Of a stretch of 64,000 nucleotides of DNA, positions 1-9,635 are shown piece by piece (positions within the stretch are counted from its first letter, which is position 1; the number at the start of each line of letters is the position of its first letter). The notes under the pieces are model-generated. The model was not told where the DNA came from. It did not search any database and worked only from the letters and a program-made list of their open reading frames with translations. This DNA comes from Sipunculus nudus (taxonomy: Eukaryota > Annelida > Sipuncula > Golfingiida > Sipunculidae), in assembly GCA_026874595.1 (NCBI GenBank), contig CM049315.1, forward strand, positions 73,017,416-73,081,415, given 5' to 3'. Both the position numbers and the translations under genes were made by a program.

Positions 1-319
1 AAAAATATGCATCAGATAGAACCTTGGATTGTCCGCGGGTGCAGCTAGTTTTAGTAATTTCTAAGTACACATGTAAATATGTAGCTAAACCATGTTCCTT
101 GACCATGACCATCTCACGGGAGCCAGAGTCAACAACAGCCTGCCACGTGAATTACTGCACGATGCCCAGTTTATGTTTGCTACAGTGCCCAGTCAAACAC
201 AAAGATCTGACCCAAATGACTATTATCATAAACGTCAAATAAAATAATATCAACCAGTATCATCTACAACTTTGCTCAGCTGTAATATAGAAAATGCATT
301 TTTTAATTTAAATATCAAA
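1..319. other. No gene seen; weak internal similarity
   Basis: No coding region or RNA gene is supported here. Bases about 50-115 resemble bases about 3,430-3,495 (shared segments near 'AGTAAAT' and 'CTGTTCC'), so this edge may belong to the same old duplicated DNA as the next blocks. The similarity is short and imperfect. Confidence 0.3.
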
Positions 320-3135
320 GTTTTAAAACTAGTCATTTGATATAAAACGGATAATCTATGAAGAAATACTTCCGTGCTAAGCGTGTAGGGTTAGGGCAGT
401 GAAGTAGCAGGAAAGAAGGGTAGCCGAACACCGAGGGGCGTATACCTTCCTATTACTCAATATAGCCATAATTAAGTCTAAGTTATTCATTTGATTCAGT
501 TGCTAAACCTGCAGTTCCATCTCATAATAAAGCGTTCAAGCATAAATTTTCAGCTGTTTTGAATATTTTATTTTCTGTTGTTGCTATTAAGTTGTTGACA
601 CGTGGGGGAATGATACAGTGGATAATTAATTAAGTCGCCTCTCACCTTGGTGTGAATGCTCTTTGATCTAGTTACAGGTGGTTGAATATTGCCCAGTATT
701 AACACTGATATTACGCCTTGTTTAAACATATGAGAGAATATATGATGTTCTCCCGAACATCATTTTGATTTTTCTAGAAATTAGCCGAGCTTGAACTGGG
801 GATAATCATCTCCGAAATCTCAAGTCGTAATGGCAAGGTTATACATCTACCTGTCGTCGTATATCAGAATCTCCTATCAATAATGGTTATCTTTTGATCG
901 TTAATTGCTTAAATACTAACCCAATACGTGGTTTATTGCTGTGTTACTTAATAAACTTTATTTATTTATATTAATTGTACAGCTAGTTATAAGGTCTAAT
1001 ACGTTCTGTAGGCTCTGGAGGTGGAGTAAACCAGAGGACCCGGAGAAAACCATTGACCTTGGACTGGTAACTAAAACCCCCTCTCATATCCACCCCGGAG
1101 ATCGAACCCGGGTCACCATCAGAGAGAGCTGAGCGTGTAACCCCTCGAATGCCCAGCACCGAGTACATCGAAAAGCTGGACTGTTAATTAAACGCACTAA
1201 ACAATATTGGTGATTTTGAAATGTCCATTTGTGTTAAAATAAAACAAAGAAAAACTCAGAGAGCACAGACCTCTGCCAAGGCAGCTCATTTTCCTAGTAT
1301 GGCATTGTCTGAGAGGTAGGAGTTTCTTCTAAAAAAATCATGGATCCGGATCACCCCCAAAATTGAAACAATTGTTGCTATATCATTATACAGCTATACA
1401 AAAAATTTTATCTGAATTAAAATATGTGTCTGTGTAATATTGCTTACAGACACAGAAAAAACGAATACCGCAAAAACATAACACTTGCTCCTTGGCACAG
1501 GTAATAAGGAATATTTATGATGTAATTATATTTTGATAAGTAGGCCAAACGTGTCACATAACATAACCGCGAAAAAGCAGCCCGTCCCATCGTTGTCTTT
1601 TGGGTGACGAGAGAGTGTGGTCCAGAGATTTGCGTTTTTCCATTTTACAGCGGCTTAAGACTTAAGTACAGGGTCACCACAAATACCGTATCAAAGATAT
1701 TTTTTAAAAAATTTTTTAATGAATCCCAAAAAGGTTTCTAAACATGCCATAAAGGTTTACAACCTGTTTTTGACTAATTAAAAGGGTTCGAAAAGATGTT
1801 GCTGATCCCACATTGTGTTGTTAAATCTAGTCTATCACAATATCAACGATATTGAATTTGAGACGGAGACTTTTTTCTTCTTCTGTTTGAATATAGCTTG
1901 CTTCAATAAAGTTTTATTCCATTAAAAGGTTTCTGAAATTATTCCAAAAGGGTTTAAGATCCCATAAAGGTGTAAAAATTGGATTTTGATCATAACAATT
2001 TTGATAATCCCATAAGGGTTTTCTAGAGGGTTTTACTAAAACATTTTTTTGAAAAAGAAAACCCTAATAAGTTTTCATAGATTAAATGTTTAAAAAACTC
2101 GGAGGATTCGTTAAGGGTTTCGCTATTTGGACAAGCTAAAACTCTTTTTCAATCACTTTAAAAAAAATCTTACTTTTAGCATTGTATATACACAAGAGAT
2201 TGACTAGCTTGTTACTGTAGTTCAAATAAATAGACAAACAGATATGACCCTGCATAACGCACGGGCAGTTATGTATCAGTATTTCAGTTTAATCTAAATA
2301 TTCATAGACATGACATCAGGATCAGAAATCACAGTAAAGGACGAACAAACAGGTCATAACACCACGGCATGGTCTAGATGAATCATCTAGATTAGACAGA
2401 GAGATGAATGAATAAGCCTGAGTTTAACCATAAAGACCAATTATAACCCACCTGGCTATCTCGTTTGAAGGCAATCAAAGCGAGACTTCACAGGGCATGT
2501 ACGTGTTATGACATGGAGTCCATCAACTACAAGATCCAATATAAATATGTGGATTATGAGTTTTTGGATTATGTACTTTCATTTCTTCGTTATAAAGTTA
2601 TGCTGAATGATTTCCCAAATTTTAATTTGTGTATTGTTTGATTATTATCAACTGAGGACATTACAATTTAGGTCCGTCATTATTTGTGTACTACAACTTG
2701 ATCAATTAAGATATGTCATCAATTTAATGAGCTTGTACATAATAGTTCAATCACAGTACCAGAAGGCATGGCTCTTGTTGGTTGACTGGTTACAGGGAGG
2801 ACAGCTGGCGTGGATGTGGTGGTTGGCATCAGATCAGTTGTATCAGCTGGCTCTGAAATGTATCAGCTGGCTCTGAAATGTAAAAACAGCATCTAGTGAT
2901 TAATATTAGTTGTCATTTATAAAGCTGTTGTAGAATAATCTTCTATTTTGTGCTAAAGTTGAGTTTGGAAAAAAGTCAAAGGAAGTTGTGTAAACTGCAA
3001 ACAAGTTTAGTTTACATATGCTGGTAACGAATGAAAATTTTACTAATTGTCTGAGGTGCACCTAGAGAAATTTCTAAAAGAGGATACAGTCATTTATGTC
3101 GTGAACATAAATTAATTATTGAAGGAAATGATAAG
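320..3135 (+). repeat. Segmental duplication, copy 1
   Basis: This block is colinear with two later stretches. Its left parts (about 320-600 and 1,290-1,640) match 8,945-9,275 and 9,278-9,635. Its right part (about 1,640-3,135) matches 13,485-15,100. The last 450 bp also match 15,965-16,560. Shared landmarks are a TTGATATAAAACGGAT segment, an ATGGATCCGGATCACCCCC segment, ACTTAAGTACAGGGT and GGCATGGATGTGGTGG-like text. Bases 600-1,290 are absent from copy 2 and contain a SINE. Many 'AAAGGTTT'-like motifs occur between 1,740 and 2,130. The copies differ by many substitutions and small indels, so the duplication is old. No open frame is conserved between copies, which argues against a coding role. 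Confidence 0.8.
1005..1165 (-). mobile_element. tRNA-derived SINE fragment
   Basis: On the minus strand a Pol III B-box-like sequence (GGTTCGATCTCC) lies at about 1,090-1,101. It is followed by a body containing 'CCGGGTCCTCTGG' and 'CTCCACCTCC'. This is the arrangement of the tRNA head plus conserved body of molluscan SINEs as I remember them. An A box is only weakly visible in GCTCAGCTCTC, so the head is degraded. The element lies inside the 600-1,290 stretch that is present in duplication copy 1 and missing from copy 2, so it may have arrived after the duplication. The family assignment is from memory. Confidence 0.6.
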
Positions 3136-4740
3136 AAAGATGACAAGTTGTTAATGCCACTGTAGTATTATAAAACCTTAACGAATAATTTAAATTGAAT
3201 TTTATAACAAAGCGTAGCGTAACATTTTTTTGTAAAAATAGAAAATATGAAAATATGATCTCCTTTTGCAATATAGTTTTATATTGAAACAAATTTAAGA
3301 ACTGCATAGTTCTGATCTAGAAAAAAGAACACTCAGTGAAACTTCACAAGTTAAAGTTATTCCTCGACAGGATTTCATATATTTTTTTTATTATTGAATT
3401 TTCTTTTCATAGTAGGATTATCTCTCACGCCTTTATTAAGAATTCCTAAACACACAAGTAAATCTGAAGCTAGACCCTGTTCCATGGGATGCGAAACTAC
3501 AGTTTTATAGATTGTTTAAGACATATATAATATAATAATAAATGCAATAATATATTTATAACAAAACTTATAACTGAGATACCTCATTATTTTAAAAGTG
3601 AAAAGATCCAATATTGTTGGAGATATTTCTAGTTCTAACGCCGAGGCGGACTGTCAGATTGCACAGGTTTGAAACTGTCAGTTGGTGTCACGTGACACGA
3701 CAAACCAAATGTCAACAATAACAAACGGCACGTGGTCAAGTGGGCGTTGCCTGCTATAGTGCCTCTCAAAACCACAATGGAAATTTGATTCAGTCTTTAC
3801 ATATGTTTTTTTTTTCACATATAATCCCATTTATATTCATATCAAAGACTCAAAAGGAATATGACCGAGGTCACAAGATGGCTATCTCTAGTGGCGTCAG
3901 CCACTCGGATTTTCAAACACACATCAAGATTTAGAGGTCTCTACAGGTATTATTTTATTGATATATTTAGAGGTCTGGAAACTTATTATTTTGTATATAT
4001 TTTGGCTTTTTAAAGTTTCAATATTTACCTTCATTTGGCACTTCCATGCACCCAGGTAAAGAATGCCGGCCGGCAATGTCTCTATTAGAATACTCTATAT
4101 GTTCAATCCCAGACATTCCCCGCGTCTATGAGGACAATCTATGAGTGTAATTATAAATTATGAAACCGCTACTTTACTGAGTTATTTCATATTTTCTTTA
4201 GCAAAGGTACAGTTGTTGGCGAGTCTTGAGTATCTGATACGGGAGCTTGGGTTTGGCAGTGGAAAATAAACATTTTTGTTTTGCAAATAGTTTGCCTTAT
4301 TGTTTTTTCAAGATTTTATACCATTACACCAAAATCACTTTTGTGTTGATTGCTTAGAGCTATGGGATCTAAAAAAAATCATTATTTAATCAAACCTTTT
4401 AGCTTTAGCTTTTCTGTGAAAAGCGCACCAGTTTTGCGGGCAGTTTTACAAATTTAATTTGTAAATTTGGCAGGTTGTTAGGGTTACGAGTTTTCATTAC
4501 TTTGTAATTGAAATCGTTTAAATTTCCTTTCGAATAAATTAGACCAACAATATTAATATTCAAGATAAATCATTTTTAATTGCATGTGATTAGTCTGAAG
4601 AATTTTATTATTTTTATAAATTGTATATTACGCTGGAGCCTAGAACTGGTACTTTCTGTGGAATTCAAATGAAGTTACTCCTGGGTATATAAAAACACGA
4701 TAAATTCGTTAAAATCCTTTTAATTCAGTTCTTGAATGGA
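3136..4740. other. No gene seen
   Basis: AT-rich DNA without a credible exon. The only notable item is a perfect palindrome at 3,685-3,698, listed separately. The short open frames here show no family resemblance and no conserved splice context. Confidence 0.4.
3685..3698. promoter_or_regulatory. Perfect 14-bp palindrome with CACGTG E-box
   Basis: The sequence GTGTCACGTGACAC equals its own reverse complement. Its centre GTCACGTGAC is the high-affinity site of USF/MiT-type bHLH-zip factors. A second CACGTG lies at 3,729-3,734. No transcript start is identified beside it, so a regulatory role is inference only. Confidence 0.35.
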
Positions 4741-4770
4741 ATCAGTTCGAAACACTTTCATGAAAATTCC

Positions 4771-4784
4771 ATGGAACGTTCCAT
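4771..4784. repeat. 14-bp palindrome downstream of minus-strand ORF
   Basis: ATGGAACGTTCCAT is a perfect palindrome starting nine bases beyond the stop codon of the minus-strand ORF. It could form a small hairpin in that transcript's 3' region. It does not match the histone stem-loop consensus seen at the other end of the element. Confidence 0.35.
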
Positions 4785-4793
4785 TATTGACAG

Positions 4794-5417
4794 CTACCAC
4801 CAACGATGTCCCATATATGGCTGGCTCTCGGGATTAGGATACAGCTCCCGGACTAACGCTAATACACAGTCCGGCATGATCTCCCGCTGGATCCTGACCA
4901 CGGTGTCGTCCATCTCTCTTGCCAGCGCCCGTGCTTTCCTCTCTAGGTACGTTGGGTGACGCCACACCATCCTGTCCTCCAGCATCTTCCAAAACTTCTT
5001 ATACAAGTGTTTTCTCACCCCACTGTTCCTTCCATGTGGGGCTTGGCCTCTCCCAAGCCAGGCTTGCCGAAATGTTGTGACACATGGATTACACAGACAA
5101 AAAGGACACCCTTCATCCTGGACGCTCTGATCTGCTGTCAGTGTTGGTGTCTCACTCTCAGGGACCCCTGGAGTAGCTGCTGATTGTGACAAGGTATTGT
5201 CACTGCTGTCCTGATGTGACCGAGCGTTATTTACTACACCTTGACCAGTGGTACTGGTAGTACACTCTACACTACTGTTGCCATTATCACATGACTCAAC
5301 GTTCTGTATGTGCAGAACCCAACCATGCTCAGCAAACAAAGCCTCGATAGCATCTCTTTCTTCACGGGTTACCAAAAGGGGCATCAGTTCTCTATACTCC
5401 ATTGTACATACAATCAC
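4794..5417 (-). CDS. Cysteine-motif protein of two-gene transposon, 207 aa
   Basis: This is an uninterrupted 207-residue frame. The N-terminal 100 residues are acidic and Ser/Thr-rich, with little predicted structure. A cysteine cluster follows at residues 104-112 (CPFCLCNPC, spacing C-x2-C-x-C-x2-C). Next comes a basic, helical stretch (about 118-180) with 'NSGVRKHLYKKFWKML', then a compact C-terminus with 'MPDC' at 182-184 and 'YPNP..QPYMGH' at about 193-204. The cysteines and the final His suggest metal binding. I recall similar short proteins in cnidarian and molluscan genomes, sometimes labelled uncharacterised or P2X7-C-terminal-like, but this is memory and not a match I could test. Its position, divergent from a transposase-like ORF, suggests an accessory DNA-binding protein. 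It may also be a single-exon host gene. The frame choice is well supported; the function is not. Confidence 0.6.
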   Translation of the reverse strand: MIVCTMEYRELMPLLVTREERDAIEALFAEHGWVLHIQNVESCDNGNSSVECTTSTTGQGVVNNARSHQDSSDNTLSQSAATPGVPESETPTLTADQSVQDEGCPFCLCNPCVTTFRQAWLGRGQAPHGRNSGVRKHLYKKFWKMLEDRMVWRHPTYLERKARALAREMDDTVVRIQREIMPDCVLALVRELYPNPESQPYMGHRWW

Positions 5418-5885
5418 AAGCGATTTTCTGTAGTGAGCAGAATTTGTTCTGGATATTAATTTATAAATTTAATGATCATGTGATGGAATTTATATGTAAA
5501 ACTACGTATTTTTATATATAGATATCAAAGAAAACAAAACCTTTGAGCAAACATGTTGTCAGCATTAGTCCGGCGTATATATCAAAATATAATGATACAA
5601 TGTTTAACAATGTATTTCTGGTTGTAAATATCAAAGCTAAAATGCGTTAGTGACATGTCGGAATCACTTTGGAGTCAGTTTTTATCCTGTTTTTCTTCAT
5701 AGATTCAAACCCTACGAGACATTCATGTAATAAAAAGTTTTTCTTTTATTTAATTTTACAAGTCTGTCGTTTTTGTGAACGCGAGTCACTAAATATACCG
5801 TGCAGTAAGTCTTTTTAGCTCCGGCTGTTCAGACAAACTTCTCCGTGTATTACACGCATCGACATCTTCATCTACTAATACTATA
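5418..5885. promoter_or_regulatory. Shared intergenic region between divergent ORFs
   Basis: These 468 bp must hold the start signals of both divergent ORFs if they are expressed. An AT-rich TATA-like stretch (AAATATA, about 5,791-5,797) lies about 90 bp before the plus-strand ATG. A TATATATAGATAT stretch (about 5,512-5,524) lies about 100 bp upstream of the minus-strand ATG. No other motif is convincing. Confidence 0.3.
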
Positions 5886-7347
5886 ATGTACAGCAAAGAC
5901 AAGGCGGCGTCCGTGAAGCGACGGAACGATTCTCGGAAAGACAAGGATGGGGCAAGGAAACTGGAAGGAAAGATCAGCTTCTTTGGTAGAACGACGGAGG
6001 ACCTTGCGGCTGTGTATAGATCAGTCACAGCTGTGAAATGCCATATGGGTCAAGGGAATGCCAAGAATACATCCAACATCTCCATGCTCCAGGAAGTGCT
6101 TAGCTTCTACATGGAATCCCATGGGATAGAGGCAGACCGAGCAGAGGCAGAACCATGCGATGCCACTCCTGCCACTAACATGTTCTGTAGTCAGAGTGTG
6201 GAGGAGACAGAACAAGAGATGCATCTTGTGGCCACCTCATCAATTGCACTTCTTGTTGACAAGGTCCAGCGACACCGATCTGAGTGTGATGGGGAACTCG
6301 TCGTGGAGGGCGTCAAGTTACTTGGCCATATCGGGAGATACGACTTGACATGTCGCCACCATCATCGACTCACATGGGTGTCCTCGCCGTAACTGGGGGA
6401 CAAGCTCCTATGTAACCTGAGGCTGGCGCATGGTTACATGGTGTCTGGGATGCTGCAGAACCAGTACAGCAGGATGGTTCAAGCGGCTAACATGGGAGAG
6501 CTAGGTGACCAGTACTTGGCCTCAGTTGGTGACCAGTATCGGCCAGTGGTCGCTTATTTGGCCTCGGAGTCTTGTAAGAAAGCCCTGTTGGAGGAACAGC
6601 AGATTTCAGTGAAGGTACACTGCCACGACAGAAACACCTCCGTAAACAAGTTCGTGAGACAGGAACGTGTCCCCACTGTATCTACCAACGATACTTGGCA
6701 TGCCACAAAAAAACATAACCAAGGAGATCAAGGCTGTTTGCGCTGGCCCTAGGTTCAAGGAAGGTGTAACATGGCACCACGAACTGGCTGACAAAGCAGC
6801 AAGCTGCAAGACTCATGTGTACTGGGCACTGAAAAATTGTGAGGGCCAGCCAGCAAAGCTGCGCCATATCATGATGAATACACTGGCTCATTACCAAAAC
6901 AATCATGAGGGATGCCACGGGACCAGTCGGTGTAGGTACGATCCTCACTATGAGCCGTCCAAGGTCACCTTAGCGGATCCTGTGGCGATCCAGCTGCTGA
7001 AGAAGGCCCTACAAAGCACCCAGGTGTACAAATCACCTGAGGACTACGTTCACTGCATGGACACTTTCTACGTTGAGTCCTTCAATAATGCATTATTGCA
7101 ATACCATGATAAACGGATCAACTTTTCAAATGACGCATATGTCATGAGGACCAACCTAGCATTTATTGACTGGAATGAACATGTAGGTCGTCCTGCAACA
7201 TCCCTCAGAAGTATCAGAGACCAAACAAAGGCTCCTCGTCGTCAGGCATCTACGCGGATCCTAAAGAGGAAGGAATACACCATGTGGCAAGATTTGTGGC
7301 GTCAATTCTCAACACAGCGGCTGTGTGATCAAACACCGACACAATAA
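5886..7347 (+). pseudogene. Kolobok-like DDE transposase, disrupted
   Basis: Three open segments form one protein of about 485 residues. Segment 1 starts at ATG 5,886 with a basic N-terminus (KRRNDSRKDKDGARK) and ends at an in-frame TAA (6,390-6,392). Segment 2 continues in the same frame to about 6,700. There a run of seven A's (about 6,706-6,712) shifts the frame by one, and segment 3 runs on to the TAA at 7,345-7,347. Features resembling Kolobok-type DDE transposases are a 'DTWHATK' motif at the frameshift, a 'GVTWHHELADK' stretch, 'HVYWALKNC', an 'NNHEGCHG' Cys/His stretch, and 'MDTFYVESFNNALL', whose Glu would be the third catalytic residue. With only one stop and one 1-nt slip the copy is young, or the slip may be an assembly error. 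The family call is from motif memory. The histone-like stem-loop just downstream is unusual for a transposase. Confidence 0.6.
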
Positions 7348-7375
7348 ATCCGTGATGCCAGTCATGAAACACAAC

Positions 7376-7391
7376 GGCCCTTTTTAGGGCC
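7376..7391 (+). terminator. Histone-mRNA-type 3' stem-loop
   Basis: The 16 bases GGCCCTTTTTAGGGCC match the metazoan replication-dependent histone 3' end consensus GGYYYUUHUHARRRCC at every position: a 6-bp stem, a top U-A pair and a four-U loop with the required first and third U. The A/C-rich flanks (ACAAC before, AACCAAAAA after) are also of the histone type. The stem-loop begins 28 nt after the stop codon at 7,345-7,347, the spacing usual in histone genes. No histone coding sequence lies upstream in any frame. A purine-rich downstream element is not clear. It could be a true processing signal on the transposase transcript, a remnant of a histone gene, or chance. Confidence 0.6.
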
Positions 7392-8944
7392 AACCAAAAA
7401 TTCCCGATCTGAGCCTGCATTCCCATGCACATATATAATAAAAATCATATACATATTTTAATTTTCAAAGGTGGTAAAAATACATGCACCATATTTGCAT
7501 AAAAAAAAGCAAGACATAAACGAAATTCTCATGCTATAATTTCTTCTGCACTGTTACCACATGTACAGGTTGGAAATATCGACATTTCTTGAGCTACAAA
7601 AAATATTTCTTATAACATGTATACATTCATAATATATATCATATAATATCATAATTATAAAATCCAATTATTTATCAGTAAAAACGGGTAGATTCTTTAT
7701 TCTCATAAATTCTCATCATGTCATTAAAACATAAATCACGTAATGATCAGCAATGCAATTCAGTCCCCCACAAGAAAGCTTGGTTCACACTCGCTCCCCT
7801 TGAAATCATAATGTAATTAATTTCTTTCTTTTTTACTTTATCGTCAAATCATAGACAAACACAAAATCACGCATGTTTCTGTTCGAGTATGTTTATGTCG
7901 CTTTACCAGAAATGTATACATATAAAGTAAAAATGTATTATTTGACAAAGGCTAAAAAGCACAGAATATTTAATATTTTTTATTAATTTTAGGCTTTTCA
8001 TCACAGGTAGCAGGTTCCCCCCGAACTCTGAGAACTGAAATATTGATAACAGAATTGAAACGCTCGTCTCTTCATATCCCACTATACACACGTACGCACT
8101 GACCTTCAAGCGTGTTACATTGTCGAATATCAAAACCGCAAAATCATATGCATTTCGAGAGCACATCAAATAAGATACATCAAAGTGGTATACGTTCAGA
8201 CCCCTAGTTTTTTTCATATTTGTTTCTATATAAAGTTGTTTCCACACGTCTTGGCGACCGAAACTGGATTAAAAACTTGGTATTACTGCTTCTGTCCTGA
8301 TGTAAAGAATTTCAAGTGAATCCCCTTCTCGGGCCCGGCAATGCGCAAATATGGCGTTGTCGTTAACGCCAACATTTTCTGCATTAAAACGACGTATTAA
8401 AATATGCCACATGATACATATCACTTCAGATATCTGCTTTAACTGTTTCTAGGCCTACCTTTTACGTACCTAACCATGTCATAAATTCTAAAATGAACTA
8501 ACTCAAGAAACGCGAGGAGCTTTAATCAGTCGTGCAGCGAGCCCTTGATGTCAACATGGGTTCCCCTTTCCAGGTCACGGTAAACCGGAAGGCTGACGTC
8601 ATCCCATAAGCCCTGGGAACGATCGATTAAAGTTTCTTCACTTTGAAACAGTCAGGCATCCATTTATAAGGTTTACTTCTCGCCATTTAAAATGAAAAAT
8701 ATGCCTTTACTTTAGACTTTGTGCCGAGTGTAGGCCAACACGTGTAAAACAGGAAGCGTTCACACGTGCTTTTTCGGCTAATGTTGTTAAACACAAGCCG
8801 ACTCCACCTATTTTTACCATATATGGTAGGCGTGCACTGCGCATGCGACCCGATCCGCCGGATCGGGTGTTGGGTCTTTAAAAAATTTGCTGTGCTGTAA
8901 TCTGGAAAAGGTTTTTTATTTTTAATTTGAATCTTATAGTTTCA
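7392..8944. other. No gene seen
   Basis: AT-rich sequence with no recognisable exon, RNA gene or repeat. A perfect palindrome sits near its right edge (8,848-8,868). Confidence 0.4.
8848..8868. repeat. Perfect GC-rich inverted repeat
   Basis: Two 10-base arms (ACCCGATCCG and its complement) flank a single central C. The arms are fully paired, in contrast to the AT-rich surroundings, and lie about 80 bp before the left edge of duplication copy 2. The role is unknown. Confidence 0.5.
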
Positions 8945-9090
8945 GCAATGGTCACTTGATATAAAACGGATCATCTAAGAAGAAACACGTCCGTACTAAG
9001 TTAGGAAATAATGCGTGCAGGGTAAGGGCAGTGACGTAGCAGGTATGATGGGTAGCAGAACACCGATGGGCGTACACCTTCCTATTAATC

Positions 9091-9152
<62 letters not shown>

Positions 9153-9635
9153 TGCTATGATTTTATAAAAAGTTATTAATTTGTTTCAGTTGCAAAACCT
9201 GCGGTTCCATCTTATAATAAAGCGTACAAGCTTGAACATTTTTTCTCTGCTGTTGCTATTAAGTTGTTGATGGCAGTATGGTACCCTAGTACCCTAGTAT
9301 GGCATTTTCTGAAAAGTAGCATTTTCTACTAAAAATCATGGATCCGGATCACCCCCAAAATTGAAACAATTGCTCCTATATCTTTGCAGAGCTATACAGA
9401 AAATTCATCAGAATCTGTAAGTATATGTATGTGTGATATTGCTTACAGACAAACAATTAACATAACACCTGCCCCTAGGCGCAGGCAATAAGGCATATTA
9501 TGATGTATTTCTATGTTGAAATAACGCAGGCTAAAGGTGTCACATAACAGGACCGTAGAAAAGGAAGCCCATCGCATCGTTGTCTTTGTAATGATGAATG
9601 GGCGTGGTCCAGAGATTTATTTTTCGCTAGAACGG
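8945..9635 (+). repeat. Segmental duplication, copy 2, left part
   Basis: Colinear with 320-600 and 1,290-1,640. It includes the ATAAAACGGAT segment, the CACCGATGGGCGTACACCTTCC-like segment and the ATGGATCCGGATCACCCCC segment. A (TA)n tract (9,093-9,150) is present here and absent from copy 1. The SINE-bearing segment of copy 1 is missing. The match resumes at 13,485 after an unrelated insertion. Confidence 0.8.
9093..9150. repeat. (TA)n microsatellite
   Basis: About 58 bp of alternating TA inside duplication copy 2. The corresponding position in copy 1 (about 463) has no such tract, so it expanded after duplication. Confidence 0.95.

Larger units (their letters stand above)
4741..7391. mobile_element. 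Two-gene DNA transposon, divergent ORFs (Kolobok-like)
   Basis: A cysteine-motif ORF on the minus strand (4,794-5,417) and a transposase-like ORF on the plus strand (5,886-7,347) are transcribed away from each other, with 468 bp between them. Both stand out from their AT-rich surroundings by more balanced base composition. The 3' edge is set at a histone-type stem-loop. I could not find the terminal inverted repeats or a target duplication (Kolobok elements use TTAA), so the outer limits are unknown and the element may be larger. Alternatively the pair could be a captured or domesticated cassette. It lies in the 5.8-kb stretch between the segmental duplication copies. Confidence 0.55.

Noticed and set aside
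1085-1105. Stand-alone tRNA gene
   Set aside because: Only the B-box region is good; the body and missing acceptor stem show a SINE.
5789-6028. Minus-strand frame overlapping the transposase start
   Set aside because: Shadow of the plus-strand coding sequence.
7220-7376. Histone gene upstream of the stem-loop
   Set aside because: None of the three frames shows the ends of H2A, H2B, H3 or H4; the transposase frame fills the space.
7903-8247. 114-codon minus-strand frame
   Set aside because: No recognisable domain and AT-driven composition; no splice or promoter support.
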